Below are positions 18,345-26,974 of a stretch of 35,364 nt of DNA, one piece after another. The position numbers were made by a program, and so were the translations under genes. The first letter of the stretch is position 1; every line of letters begins with the position of its first letter. The notes beneath the pieces were generated by a model. That model saw only the letters and a program-made list of their open reading frames with translations. It ran no database searches and was not told the DNA's origin. The stretch is from assembly GCA_030038655.1 (NCBI GenBank), contig JASHSP010000026.1, positions 1-35,364 of the forward strand. Reading direction: 5' to 3'. Source of the stretch: Thermoplasmata archaeon. GTDB lineage: Archaea > Thermoplasmatota > Thermoplasmata > Lutacidiplasmatales > UBA184.

Positions 18345-19879
18345 CCGGAGAACCCTCCCCCGCCCCCGTGAACGTGACCCGGGTGGACTCCCCCGATGCC
18401 GCTGAAGGTCGAGTAGTAGCCGCCGTGCATCACGATCAGCGGGCCGTAGAAGAACCCCGGCATGAACATCGGGCGGGGCCCGCCGTACCCGACGCCGGCC
18501 GCAGCGGGCGTCGGGACCTGGGTTGAATCCATTCCGGTGATTGTCTCGGTCCGAACCCCGTGGACCATCCGAACGGCCAGGCAGATCAGTTCGGCTTGGG
18601 AGGACGGCATCGCCCGCCGCCCGACGATGTCGTACGCCTCCTCGAGGAGGTTGAGGGACTCGTTCGCCTCGAGGACCGGGACCGACGCCAGGATCGCCGC
18701 GGCGACCAGGGGGTACTCGAGGTAGGTTCCGAGACCCCTCGCGAGGATCGCGAGCTTGGTGGAGATCCCCTCCACCGGGAGCTCCGAGATCGCAAGGTAG
18801 GCCGAAGCGAGCTCCACATCCTCGGAGGCTTGGTACCCCCAGCTCGCGAACATCGACCGAAGGGCAGTGAACTTCGAGGCTACGTCCGGGCGGTTGACGA
18901 TCGCCATCAGAGCGGCCGACTCGTACGAGAGGGTCATCTGGAGGAATTGGGCGAGCTCGCCGGTGGCGAACGTTCCGTCCGCGCGCTGCCCCAGCAGCAG
19001 GACCGAGGCGACCCCGAGCGAGGACTCCTTCGGGACCCGCGCCACATGCCGCGCGTCGTGCTCGAGTTGGGTGAGCGCGGGCATCGCATCCTCCACGCCA
19101 CGGGGAAGGCACGACAGGATCTCGGCGGCCATCAACTGGTTCTCCACGTTGTGGGCGAGCGAGCCGATGCGGCCGAAGGCGTCCAAGTAGACCCGCTCGC
19201 CCTGCCCGACTTCGGGCTGGAGCTTGGCGAGTCCAATGCCCACGGCCCAGAGGTTGGCCCGGTCGACCCGAGCGAGGGGTGCCGCGAGGTCTCCCACGTA
19301 CTGTGCTCCGCGGTCGGCCATGCCGTTCAGCTCCTGGTCGACGGACTGCCGTTGGGCGCAGTAGGCGGCGAAATCGACGTCCGACGCGCGGTACAGACGG
19401 AAGCCGAGGTCCCTCAGCTCCTTGGCGCCGAGCGCGGTGAGCGCGACGTACGCCCCGTCGCACGGGGTCAGCGTGTCGAGGAGCGATCTCTTGGCGATCA
19501 GGCTGTCGAGGCCTTGCTCGCGGGCCGCCAGGTCGCTGTCGGCCCTCCGGACGGCGCCTTCCTCCTGGGCTTCCTCTCGGAGGGCCGCGTCCCGCTTGTC
19601 CTTCGATTCCAGATGGAACAGGATGGAATGGGTCTTCCGGAAGTCGTCCTCCGCCTGCTGGGAGAGGCGGGCCCGTTCCTGGGCGCGCTGGGCGATGTCG
19701 CCCGAGACCTGGGCGATGGTGTCGATCTCGGAGCGCATCGCGGCGTACTGCTCGGCCGTGAGGTAGGAGATCAGCTGGAGCTGTTGGAGGGCGGTGATGT
19801 CGGCCGGGGCGAGGCTCGGGGTCGCCGAACGGTTCCGTACGTTGGTGAGGAACGTGAAGACGGCCTGACAGTTCGCCAT
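18341..19879 (-). CDS. 512-aa coiled-coil/helical protein with Gly-rich C-terminus
   Basis: The function is unknown. There is no signal peptide or membrane helix. Residues of about 65-160 are charged and heptad-like (AQRAQERARLSQQAEDDFRK and onward), indicating a coiled coil. The long C-terminal half (about 250-450) looks like an all-helical domain with repeated hydrophobic pairs. The last 35 residues are rich in Gly, Phe, Tyr and His and end in GGGGGFSG, a tail also seen on some membrane-associated proteins. The ATG (MANCQAVF) lies 2 bp after the stop of the upstream gene, and its own stop overlaps the start of the membrane protein gene. This places it in the middle of a coupled three-gene operon, where it may link the cytosolic and membrane partners. 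That role is inference. Confidence 0.8.
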   Translation of the reverse strand: MANCQAVFTFLTNVRNRSATPSLAPADITALQQLQLISYLTAEQYAAMRSEIDTIAQVSGDIAQRAQERARLSQQAEDDFRKTHSILFHLESKDKRDAALREEAQEEGAVRRADSDLAAREQGLDSLIAKRSLLDTLTPCDGAYVALTALGAKELRDLGFRLYRASDVDFAAYCAQRQSVDQELNGMADRGAQYVGDLAAPLARVDRANLWAVGIGLAKLQPEVGQGERVYLDAFGRIGSLAHNVENQLMAAEILSCLPRGVEDAMPALTQLEHDARHVARVPKESSLGVASVLLLGQRADGTFATGELAQFLQMTLSYESAALMAIVNRPDVASKFTALRSMFASWGYQASEDVELASAYLAISELPVEGISTKLAILARGLGTYLEYPLVAAAILASVPVLEANESLNLLEEAYDIVGRRAMPSSQAELICLAVRMVHGVRTETITGMDSTQVPTPAAAGVGYGGPRPMFMPGFFYGPLIVMHGGYYSTFSGIGGVHPGHVHGGGGGFSG

Positions 19880-19881
19880 GG

Positions 19882-21054
19882 TTACCAGTCGATCGCCGGG
19901 AACCGCGTATAAAACGACGCTTCTTGACCCTTGTTGCGGACCTCCAGCTCGAGCCGGCGCCCGGTCTCCTCGAGCCGAACGATCGGATCCCCGGCGAGGG
20001 CCTCCCGCAAGACCCCCTCGAAGTGGCGTTTCCGCGAGCCCAAGGTGCCGAACCGGCGGGCCCGCTCCCCCTCGATCTGCTCGTACGCGAACATGAACTC
20101 GTAGAGCGAACGGAACATCTGGTCCTCCACCTTCTCGCGCACTCCTTCGGGCTCGACGGTCGCCTCGTCGATGCCTTCGAGATCCACGAAGAAGACGGCC
20201 CCGTCGGGGGCGATCACCGCGTCCTTGTCGAGCCATACGTCGTTGAAGTCGAGCCCGGTGTACCGTCCCCGAGCGAGGTCGGGGGTCAACGTCCGGGCAA
20301 AGAGGGTCATCATGGCCACGGTGGTCCGGACGTACTGGACCTCGAATCGAAGCGCCCTGGCGCTCGAGTCCAGCCCGAACCGGTCGAAGAGGTGGCGCAC
20401 GTCGTTGCCCACCGTGCTGCGGGCGTGGAAGTAGATCCGTACGTTCGACGGCACGAGGCGTAGCTCCTGCACGAACCGCCCGGTGTAGGTCCGGTACCAG
20501 TGGATCGTACGCAGCCGCTCCTCGAGCGCGGGCGGGAAGAGGCAGATCTTCACGAGCGGGGCGATGAGAAAGCCGTCGAGGGACGTGAGGTCGGCCCGCT
20601 CGGAGACCCGAAGGGCGACGGAGGCGTGCTCCAGACCCTGTCCGCCGTACGGGGAGCCGCGGAGCCACAGTTCGCCCGTGATGTATCGGTCGATCCCCGG
20701 CGCGGTGGGTCGCTCCAGGCGCGCCCGCACGTCCGGGTCGCCGACCAGCGCCGCGACCCGCTGGACGTCGAGGGGCTTCGAGGCGTACGGATCGATCGCC
20801 GAACCGACCCCCTTCACGGAGAGATAGAACTCCCGCCCGTCGAGGGTGGCCACCGGCTCCGGGGACACGGCCCCCCGGTTGTCGTCCTCGAGGAACACCA
20901 CCGTCTCCGCGGCCGGCTCGTCGAGGAGGGACGCCAGGGACGGGGGCAGATAGATCCGGTCCGCGATCGAGAGGGCGGCCCCCCCGAACCGCCGGTTGGG
21001 AATCGACGCGCATGGGTAGGTTCCCAGCGGAAGCGGTGACCCGAGCAGCCTCAT
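19882..21054 (-). CDS. Hypothetical 390-aa cytosolic protein, first gene of operon
   Basis: I do not recognise the family. The protein is soluble, without signal or membrane segments. Residues of about 275-305 contain GLDFNDVWLDKDAV followed by VFFVDLEGIDEA. This loosely recalls the catalytic Asp and metal-binding Asp pair of aminoglycoside-phosphotransferase-like kinases, but the Asn spacing does not fit and no ATP-binding loop is evident, so kinase activity is only a weak idea. A run of basic and aromatic residues (RTIHWYRTYTGRFVQEL) sits before it. The ATG was chosen because a G-rich ribosome-binding site precedes it and coding character fades upstream. It is the first of three tightly packed minus-strand genes, with a 2-bp gap to the next. 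No clear TATA box is visible upstream. Confidence 0.75.
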   Translation of the reverse strand: MRLLGSPLPLGTYPCASIPNRRFGGAALSIADRIYLPPSLASLLDEPAAETVVFLEDDNRGAVSPEPVATLDGREFYLSVKGVGSAIDPYASKPLDVQRVAALVGDPDVRARLERPTAPGIDRYITGELWLRGSPYGGQGLEHASVALRVSERADLTSLDGFLIAPLVKICLFPPALEERLRTIHWYRTYTGRFVQELRLVPSNVRIYFHARSTVGNDVRHLFDRFGLDSSARALRFEVQYVRTTVAMMTLFARTLTPDLARGRYTGLDFNDVWLDKDAVIAPDGAVFFVDLEGIDEATVEPEGVREKVEDQMFRSLYEFMFAYEQIEGERARRFGTLGSRKRHFEGVLREALAGDPIVRLEETGRRLELEVRNKGQEASFYTRFPAIDW

Positions 21055-21122
21055 CCGGCCCCCCCTGCCCCCGGGGCCCCACCGAGTCGGAACCGCATGC
21101 GCTTGTGCCTCCGATCGGCGCG

Positions 21123-21141
21123 GCCTCGAGTCGCTCGAGGC
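21123..21141. promoter_or_regulatory. Perfect 8-bp inverted repeat upstream of the three-gene operon
   Basis: GCCTCGAG-TCG-CTCGAGGC is a perfect 19-bp dyad 69 bp upstream of the operon's first ATG, in the divergent region shared with the padR-ABC operon. It could be an operator or an RNA hairpin; nothing else identifies it. Confidence 0.35.
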
Positions 21142-21203
21142 ATTCCGCCGACTTGAGGGTGACCCCGGGTCGGCGGGCGCCCGGTCCGGTCGCCGGCTAG
21201 CGT

Positions 21204-21219
21204 CCCCGCGAGCGCGGGG
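21204..21219. other. GC hairpin before the PadR promoter
   Basis: CCCCGCG-AG-CGCGGGG is a perfect 7-bp inverted repeat 12 bp before the PadR TATA box. It may be a regulatory site or simply a chance product of high GC. Confidence 0.25.
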
Positions 21220-21231
21220 CCGCCGCGCCAG

Positions 21232-21250
21232 CTTTATATCGAAATCGATA
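21232..21250 (+). promoter_or_regulatory. TATA box with overlapping inverted-repeat operator (padR-ABC operon)
   Basis: CTTTATATC is a strong TATA box, and the overlapping TATCGA-AA-TCGATA (21237-21250) is a perfect inverted repeat. Transcription would start near 21262, so the GTG at 21253 cannot be the PadR start. PadR repressors commonly bind dyads over their own promoters, so this is probably the autoregulatory operator. Confidence 0.65.
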
Positions 21251-21279
21251 CAGTGCCGAACCGCCCCCCGAGGAGGCGC

Positions 21280-21789
21280 ATGCCGGCCCGGATCATCGGT
21301 CTCTACTCGCTCGCGTGCATGGAGCGCGAGGGCCCGGTCTACGGTTACTTCATCTCCGACCGGATCTCGGAGCGGACCGGCGGCGCGTGGAGGCCGGGCG
21401 CAGGGGCGGTGTATCCGGCCCTCCAGGCGTTGGTGGCGCGGGGTCTCGCCTCCCGGAGCGGCCAGGGGCGCCGGCTCGAGTATCGGATCACCCCCGCGGG
21501 GCGTCGCGCGCTGCGGCGCCTGCGGTCGCAGACCGAGCCCGGGGGCCGGTCCGCTCCGGATCTCTCCGCCCTCTGGGGGGACGTCGTCGGGCGGCGGGAC
21601 CTGGGGCCGTTCCTGCTCCACCGAATGCGTCGGACCCTGGTCGGGATCGAGACCCATCTCGCCCGGACCGCCGGAACGGCCGCGGGTCGCGCCCTTCGGG
21701 CGCAGGTCGTCCGGGAGCTCGCCGGCGCGCGGACGCGGATCGCGACGGCGGGTCGCGCGCGCCGCGCGAGGGCCGGAGGGACCCGATGA
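21280..21789 (+). CDS. PadR-family transcriptional regulator
   Basis: A 169-residue DNA-binding protein. The winged helix-turn-helix is clear: GPVYGYFISDRIS (helix 1 region), AGAVYPALQALVARGL (recognition helix) and LEYRITPAGRRAL (wing). The C-terminal 80 residues are basic and helical and probably form the dimerisation arm. PadR proteins often repress an adjacent multidrug ABC exporter and respond to its substrates. The ATG at 21280 is chosen over an in-frame GTG at 21253 because AGGAGG lies just 3 nt upstream and the promoter would place the GTG before the transcript start. The stop overlaps the exporter ATPase start (ATGA), so regulator and exporter are co-expressed. Confidence 0.9.
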   Translation: MPARIIGLYSLACMEREGPVYGYFISDRISERTGGAWRPGAGAVYPALQALVARGLASRSGQGRRLEYRITPAGRRALRRLRSQTEPGGRSAPDLSALWGDVVGRRDLGPFLLHRMRRTLVGIETHLARTAGTAAGRALRAQVVRELAGARTRIATAGRARRARAGGTR

Positions 21790-22790
21790 ACGGACCCCTC
21801 AACGGCAGCGCGATCGTCGTGAAGGACCTGTCGAAGCACTACGGCTCGGGCGCGCGCCTGGTGCGGGCGCTCGACCACGTCACGCTGACCATCCCGTCCG
21901 GGACCGTCTTCGGACTGCTCGGTCCGAACGGGGCCGGCAAGACGACCCTCATCAAGGTCCTCACGGGCATCTCCGAGATCACGGACGGCGACGCGACCGT
22001 CGCGGGGTTCGACGTCCGGCGCCAGTCGATGGACGTCCGGGCCCGGATCGGCTGGGTCGCGGCCGAGGTGATCCTCGACGACGACTTCAGCGCGCGCGAG
22101 AACCTCTGGTTCCAGGCGAAGCTCCAGAGCCTCAAGGGATGGGAGTCCCGCGCCGAGGATCTCCTCAAGTTCTTCTCTCTCGCCGACCGCGCGGACGAGA
22201 AGGTCAACCAGTTCTCGACGGGGATGCGCAAGAAGCTCGAGATTGCCCTCGCGCTCCTCCACCAGCCCCTCGTGATCTTCATGGACGAGCCGACGATCGG
22301 CCTCGACGTCAGCACGCGTCGGATGCTGTGGGACATCGTGACGGGGGTCCACAAGGAGTTCGGCGTCACCGTGCTCCTCACCACGCACTACATCGAGGAG
22401 GCGGACGCGCTCTGCGACCGGATCGCGATCATCGACCAGGGCCGGATCCTCGCCGAGGGCACGCCCTCCGAGCTCAAGAGCCGCGTCCGGGCCGACATCG
22501 TCCAGCTGGAGACGGTCGAACCGCTCGACGCCGCGCGGCTGTCCCGCATCCCGGGAGTTCAGGAAGTACGGGCCCAGGGGAACGACTGGACCGTCCGCGT
22601 CGCCACCGCCGACGACTTCCTGCCGCGGCTGTTCGCCTCGGTGCGGACCGACCAGATCCGGCGGATCAGCGTCGAGAAGCCGAGCCTCGAGACGGTGTTC
22701 CTCGAGGTCACCGGGCGTCGGCTGGGCCAGGACGAGCCGATCCGCGACGTGCGGCGGTTCTACGCCCAGATGCAGAGGGCCCGCCGATGA
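21786..22790 (+). CDS. ABC transporter ATPase, DrrA type
   Basis: A 334-residue ATP-binding subunit that powers the permease encoded next. Walker A is GPNGAGKTT (46-54), the signature loop is the variant FSTGMRKK (143-150), Walker B is LVIFMDEP with catalytic Glu168, and the switch histidine is His201 in TTHYIEEADALCDR. The C-terminal 100 residues match the DrrA-type extension (LETVFLEVTGR), typical of exporters for drugs or lipids. The length is normal. It overlaps both neighbours by 4 bp (ATGA) in the padR-ATPase-permease operon. The substrate is unknown; antibiotic, lipid or polysaccharide export are all possible. Confidence 0.95.
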   Translation: MNGPLNGSAIVVKDLSKHYGSGARLVRALDHVTLTIPSGTVFGLLGPNGAGKTTLIKVLTGISEITDGDATVAGFDVRRQSMDVRARIGWVAAEVILDDDFSARENLWFQAKLQSLKGWESRAEDLLKFFSLADRADEKVNQFSTGMRKKLEIALALLHQPLVIFMDEPTIGLDVSTRRMLWDIVTGVHKEFGVTVLLTTHYIEEADALCDRIAIIDQGRILAEGTPSELKSRVRADIVQLETVEPLDAARLSRIPGVQEVRAQGNDWTVRVATADDFLPRLFASVRTDQIRRISVEKPSLETVFLEVTGRRLGQDEPIRDVRRFYAQMQRARR

Positions 22791-23563
22791 GACCCCAATG
22801 GAGCCCGCTCTGGGGGCTGTACTGGCGCGAGATCGTCCGGACGTTCCGGAACCCGTTCGTCCTGCTGATCACGGTCGTCCAGCCGTTCATGTGGCTCGCG
22901 TTCTTCGGGAGCAGCTTCTCGGAAGCCCCCGCGAGCACCCTGGAGGGGATCTTCGGGGCGTCGAACTACATCCAGTTCCTGCTGCCCGGCGTCCTCTCCA
23001 CGTCGATGCTGACCGTCGGGATGTTCGGATCGATGAGCACCATCCAGGACAAGCGGTTCGGATTCATGAAGCGCATCCTGATCACGCCCACGTCGAAGGG
23101 GACCGTCTTCCTCACGAAGGCGCTCGGCTCGGCCTCCCGCGGGCTCGTCCAGTTCCCCGTCATGGTGGCGGCGGCGCTGGTGTTCGGCGTGCCGTTCCAC
23201 CTTTCGCCGCTCCAGTGGGCGGCGTGGGTCGGCGCGCTCATGCTCCTCGCGATCGGCTTCTGCAGCCTCTTCCTCGCGATCACCGCCCGCGCGACCGACT
23301 GGCAGACGCCGGGCGTCGTTTCGAACTTCATCACCATGCCGCTCATGTTCTCGAGCGCCGCCCTGTTCGGCGCGAAGTACTTCCCGCCCTGGATGGTCGC
23401 GATCTCGGACGTCAACCCGATCACGTTCTCGGCACTCCTGGGCCGGAGCTTCGTCCTCGGGACGACCACGCACTGGGTGTACCTCGGCTACCTCGCGATC
23501 TTCGCGGGGCTCATGCTCGCGATCGGGTTCGTCGTCTCGAGCCGGTGGCTGCGGGTCGAGTAG
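22787..23563 (+). CDS. ABC-2 type permease, DrrB type
   Basis: A 258-residue membrane subunit with six predicted helices, the usual size for ABC-2 permeases. The N-terminal amphipathic region (WREIVRTFRNPFVLL) precedes the first helix. The conserved family motif after helix 2 is present (TIQDKRFGFMKRILITPTS), as is the FSSAALFGAKYFPPWMVAIS segment before the last helices. It forms the export channel with the preceding ATPase. The start overlaps the ATPase stop (ATGA). The gene ends 6 bp from the convergent glucoamylase gene. Confidence 0.93.
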   Translation: MRPQWSPLWGLYWREIVRTFRNPFVLLITVVQPFMWLAFFGSSFSEAPASTLEGIFGASNYIQFLLPGVLSTSMLTVGMFGSMSTIQDKRFGFMKRILITPTSKGTVFLTKALGSASRGLVQFPVMVAAALVFGVPFHLSPLQWAAWVGALMLLAIGFCSLFLAITARATDWQTPGVVSNFITMPLMFSSAALFGAKYFPPWMVAISDVNPITFSALLGRSFVLGTTTHWVYLGYLAIFAGLMLAIGFVVSSRWLRVE

Positions 23564-23569
23564 GACCGC

Positions 23570-26008
23570 CTACCTCGGGGAGGGGCTGCCGGCGGCGGTG
23601 GTAGGGCCTTCGGCCGGGGCCCGCACCTCGAAGTCCCGCCCTTCCCACCGGTCCGACTCGGGCCAGTAGAACGTGAACCGCCACGACCGGCTCGGCCGGT
23701 CGAGCGGCGGGAGGTCGACGTAGTGCAGCCCGAGACCGGTCCCCCGGGAGTCGAGGGTCTGCGGAGTTCGCCAGTCGTCGTCGCTCGCGCGCAGCCGGAA
23801 CGGGGCCCCCGCGATCACCCGGATCGTCGCGTCGGCCGGCGCGCGGACCGGTTGCCGGTCGAACTTCCATACCTCCAGGGTCGAACGCCGGCGCCCCCGC
23901 CGGAGGTACCGCTCCGCGACCGCCGGGACCCGGTCGAACACCGCGCCGTCCGACGCCGAGCGGAGCAGCGTGAGGTACTCGGCCTGCGCCCAGGCGAGCG
24001 GCATCGCGGCCTCGGTGGGACGGCCGAGCTCGAGGTGCAGGGACGGCCGGTCGGCCTCGTCCCACACCTGCTCGGTGAGGAGGCCGGTCGGCGTGGCGAA
24101 CTTCTCCATCGCCTCCAGATACGGGCCCGCGTCGCGGCCGGCCGCGATCTCGTAGTGGCCTCGCTCGCCCGTGAGGACCGGCCAGGCGCGGCCGGTGCCC
24201 CAGTCGGTGTACGGACCTCCGTCGTCGCGTTGCCCGTATCCGTCGTGGTTGTACCGGCGCCAGACCGGTCCGTAGGGCGTTTCCACGCGGAGGATCCGGT
24301 CGACGACCCGCAGCGAGTCGACCACGAGGGGGTCGTCGGGGGCCCGGACACCGTACCGCACGAGGTCGAGGAATCCGGCGTCGACCACCTCGCTCGCGGG
24401 GAACTCGTTCGGCGCCTCGGGAGGAAGGTTGGGGAGGCGCACCGTCCCGAGGTCCGTCCCGTCGACCGGTACAGGGACCGCCGTCGACGCCGGTCGGATC
24501 CGGACGTAGTGCTGGGGGATCCCCTTCACGAGGGTCCCCCGCCGGGTGACCGTCCACCGTTCGACGTGCGCCTCGAGGAAGTCCGCGTACTCCTGGATGA
24601 ACGTGGCGGTCCCCTCGTCGCCCCGCGCCCGGGCGAACCCGGCGGCGACCGTCAGCGCCGCGATCCCCGTCGCGAGGGTGGACGGCGAGTAGCCACCGAC
24701 CTCCTCCCATCGGTCCTGCTCGGTCGCGGGACCGCGCTCGATCAAGTACCGCGCCCCCTGCGACACCATCGGTCCCGAGTCGAACGGGGATTCCCGAGGG
24801 AGGGGTCCCAGCTTGGACGCGAGGAGGATCGGGAGCGCCACCTCGTCCAGCTGGATCCCCTGCCAGTACGGCGTCCCGTCGACCCAGAAGTTCTGAGGGA
24901 AGCCCCCGTCCGGACGCTGCTGCGTCGCCAGGTAGACGAGGGCGCGGAGTGCGGTCTCGGTCGCCCCCGACGCGAGGAGCCCGGTCGCGCAGTGCGCCAT
25001 GTCCCGGGTCCAGACGAGATGGTACCCGCCCCGATCCGAGTCCGATTTCGCCGCACCCCACGGGATCGAGAGCGAGGCGATGAACGCCCCGGCGAAGAGC
25101 TTGTCCTCGTGGGCCAGGAGCGTCGCCCGGCTCGCGCGGTACAGGCGCCCGCCGTCGTGCGAGCGACCTCCGAGGGGAAGCTCGTGGGCCGTGGTGCGCT
25201 GCCACTGCTCAAGGAACCGGCGGTGGTGGAGCTCGAACGGCGCGGCGAGCGACTGGTGCAGCGTCGTCACGGCCGACTGGAGGGAGTCGCCGAACGCGAG
25301 CCCGAGCGTGAACTCCGTGACCTCCGCGAGCGAGATCTCCCCCGTGAGCGCCACGTTCCCGTCGGGCGCCCGGTCGAACTCCCAGGCCATCGTGCCGTGC
25401 TGGGAGATGTCGGTGTACCCGTCGCTGGCCCCCACGTATCCGACGGAGGTCCGGACGAACGGCACGGTCGCCCCAACCGCCAGGGCGGTCCCGCCCTTCT
25501 CGGCCGCCAGGAAGGAGCGGCCCAGGAGCTCGTAGACCGCCGCGTGGTTGCCCCAGCCGCCGACCTCGAGGTGCGGCGCGACCAGGGCATACAGCCGGAG
25601 CTTCCCGACCAGGCGGCGGTCGAGGACCTCGAGCCGAGTCCGCACGAGGAGGCACGGCTGGTGCGGGTCGCCGATCACCCACTTGGTCAGCCGGTACCGG
25701 CCCTCCGGCTCCTCCGAAACGACGCGGAACCCGAGCGCGTGCTCGTGCGGCCGCTCGGTCCTCGGGACGAGGTGCCGCTTCTCCTCGTGGAACAGCGCAC
25801 CGCCGTCGGCGAAGAGGAATTCGAGGTCGCGCAGCTGGGGTCGATCGATGCGCGGATAGTAGACCTCGGTCACGGTCCCGCGCCAGAGGGTGTACCAGAG
25901 GCGGGAATCCGACGAGTAGGCCGTGCCGACGCCGTCCTTGTTGCTGTGCGACCAGCGGGGCTCGATGCCGGGACCGCCGAAGGCGAGTCGGTTCCCCCGG
26001 GGTTGCAC
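23570..26008 (-). CDS. GH15 glucoamylase / glucodextranase-like glycoside hydrolase
   Basis: An 812-residue enzyme. The N-terminal beta-sandwich (about 1-270; SSDSRLWYTLWRGTVTEVYY) is typical of prokaryotic GH15 glucoamylases, and an (alpha/alpha)6 barrel follows (about 290-690). The putative general acid lies in RWEEVGGYSPSTLA (about residue 433) and the general base in GRPTEAAMPLAWAQAEYL (about 666). The last 110 residues are a beta domain. The family releases glucose from the non-reducing ends of alpha-glucans. No signal peptide is seen, so it probably acts on internal glycogen or imported oligosaccharides. The GTG start at 26008 has GGAGG 9 nt upstream. It is a single-gene unit, convergent with the exporter operon and divergent from the TauE gene. 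The exact linkage specificity is uncertain; trehalase activity of GH15-like enzymes is an alternative. Confidence 0.9.
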   Translation of the reverse strand: MQPRGNRLAFGGPGIEPRWSHSNKDGVGTAYSSDSRLWYTLWRGTVTEVYYPRIDRPQLRDLEFLFADGGALFHEEKRHLVPRTERPHEHALGFRVVSEEPEGRYRLTKWVIGDPHQPCLLVRTRLEVLDRRLVGKLRLYALVAPHLEVGGWGNHAAVYELLGRSFLAAEKGGTALAVGATVPFVRTSVGYVGASDGYTDISQHGTMAWEFDRAPDGNVALTGEISLAEVTEFTLGLAFGDSLQSAVTTLHQSLAAPFELHHRRFLEQWQRTTAHELPLGGRSHDGGRLYRASRATLLAHEDKLFAGAFIASLSIPWGAAKSDSDRGGYHLVWTRDMAHCATGLLASGATETALRALVYLATQQRPDGGFPQNFWVDGTPYWQGIQLDEVALPILLASKLGPLPRESPFDSGPMVSQGARYLIERGPATEQDRWEEVGGYSPSTLATGIAALTVAAGFARARGDEGTATFIQEYADFLEAHVERWTVTRRGTLVKGIPQHYVRIRPASTAVPVPVDGTDLGTVRLPNLPPEAPNEFPASEVVDAGFLDLVRYGVRAPDDPLVVDSLRVVDRILRVETPYGPVWRRYNHDGYGQRDDGGPYTDWGTGRAWPVLTGERGHYEIAAGRDAGPYLEAMEKFATPTGLLTEQVWDEADRPSLHLELGRPTEAAMPLAWAQAEYLTLLRSASDGAVFDRVPAVAERYLRRGRRRSTLEVWKFDRQPVRAPADATIRVIAGAPFRLRASDDDWRTPQTLDSRGTGLGLHYVDLPPLDRPSRSWRFTFYWPESDRWEGRDFEVRAPAEGPTTAAGSPSPR

Positions 26009-26119
26009 GACGCGCGGCCTCCGGGCGAACGAGGGAGCCCGACTCTTTGAGGTTTGACCCCGCCGGTGCCGGCCGGATTCCGCCGACGGGCTTTTCCGAC
26101 TCCGTCCCTACCGCGGGAC

Positions 26120-26974
26120 GTGGACCTGCTCGAGTTCGTCCTCCTCCTCGGGCTGACGGGGGTCCTCGCGGGTCTCCTCGGGTCGCTGACCGGGCTGGGG
26201 GGCGCGGTCGTGGTCATCCCGGTGCTGATCGTCGGGTTCGGCGCCAGCTTTCCGGTCGCGGCGGGGGCCGGACTGATCACGATCCTCGCGACCTCCTCGA
26301 CCACGGGGTCCGCGTACGTGCGGGACCGCCTGAGCGATCTACGGATCGGCATGTTCTTCGAGATCGCGACCGTGCCGGGGGCGATCCTCGGCGCCACCGC
26401 GACGGTGTTCCTCACCCACGCGAACCTGAACGACGCCCTCCAGATCGCCCTCGGCTTCGTCCTGCTCGCGATCCTGCCCGGTAGCCTCCGACGACGCAAC
26501 GAGGAGCTTCCTCAGGCGGTGGTGCCGGACCGACGCTCGACGAGGCTCGGGATGCGCGGCTCCTACCGGGACGGGCCGACCGGGAAGGACGTCGCCTACG
26601 TCGCCGCGGACACCAACCCTGCCCTCGGTGTGATGTTCGGGGCAGGCGTCGTCTCGGGGATGTTCGGGATCGGTGCCGGGGTGTTCAAAGTCCTGGCCCT
26701 CGACCACTACCTGCGGTTGCCGATGAAGGTCTCGACCGCGACCAGCAACTTCATGATGGGCGTGACGGCGGCGGCCGGCGCCGGAGTCCTCCTGGCCGCC
26801 GGCTACGTCAACCCGATCGTGGCGGCGCCGGCGGCGATGGGGACCGCGCTCGGCGCCTACTCAGGGTCGCGCCTGCTGCCCGCCCTGACGAACCAGGCGG
26901 TCCGGTACATCGCCCTCCCGGTCGTGCTCGCCCTGGCAATCGAAACGATCCTGCGGGGGGTGGGCCTGCCGTGA
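26120..26974 (+). CDS. TauE/SafE-family membrane permease
   Basis: A 284-residue protein with about eight hydrophobic helices in two related halves. The halves carry the family hallmarks: GLLGSLTGLGGAVVVIPVL in the first and GVVSGMFGIGAGVFKVLAL in the second. Members move sulfite, sulfonates or other small anions across the membrane. The frame stays open upstream to a TTG at 26054, but the GTG at 26120 places the first helix at the N-terminus as usual; an in-frame GTG at 26066 is a further option. The stop overlaps the DUF1634 gene (GTGA), a partner commonly found with this permease. The substrate is not known. Confidence 0.88.
   Translation: MDLLEFVLLLGLTGVLAGLLGSLTGLGGAVVVIPVLIVGFGASFPVAAGAGLITILATSSTTGSAYVRDRLSDLRIGMFFEIATVPGAILGATATVFLTHANLNDALQIALGFVLLAILPGSLRRRNEELPQAVVPDRRSTRLGMRGSYRDGPTGKDVAYVAADTNPALGVMFGAGVVSGMFGIGAGVFKVLALDHYLRLPMKVSTATSNFMMGVTAAAGAGVLLAAGYVNPIVAAPAAMGTALGAYSGSRLLPALTNQAVRYIALPVVLALAIETILRGVGLP

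Noticed and set aside
18345-19463. N-terminal extension of the zinc-ribbon membrane protein
   Set aside because: The upstream frame lies wholly over the 512-aa gene and is Arg/Gly-rich. The GTG at 18344 gives a proper signal sequence and a GTGA overlap.
21253-21279. Earlier GTG start for the PadR gene
   Set aside because: It lies within the core promoter, upstream of the expected transcript start, and lacks a ribosome-binding site, unlike the ATG at 21280.
26054-26119. Extended N-terminus of the TauE/SafE permease from a TTG
   Set aside because: The extra residues are Arg/Pro-rich and precede the first helix; the family normally begins directly with the helix. Not fully excluded.
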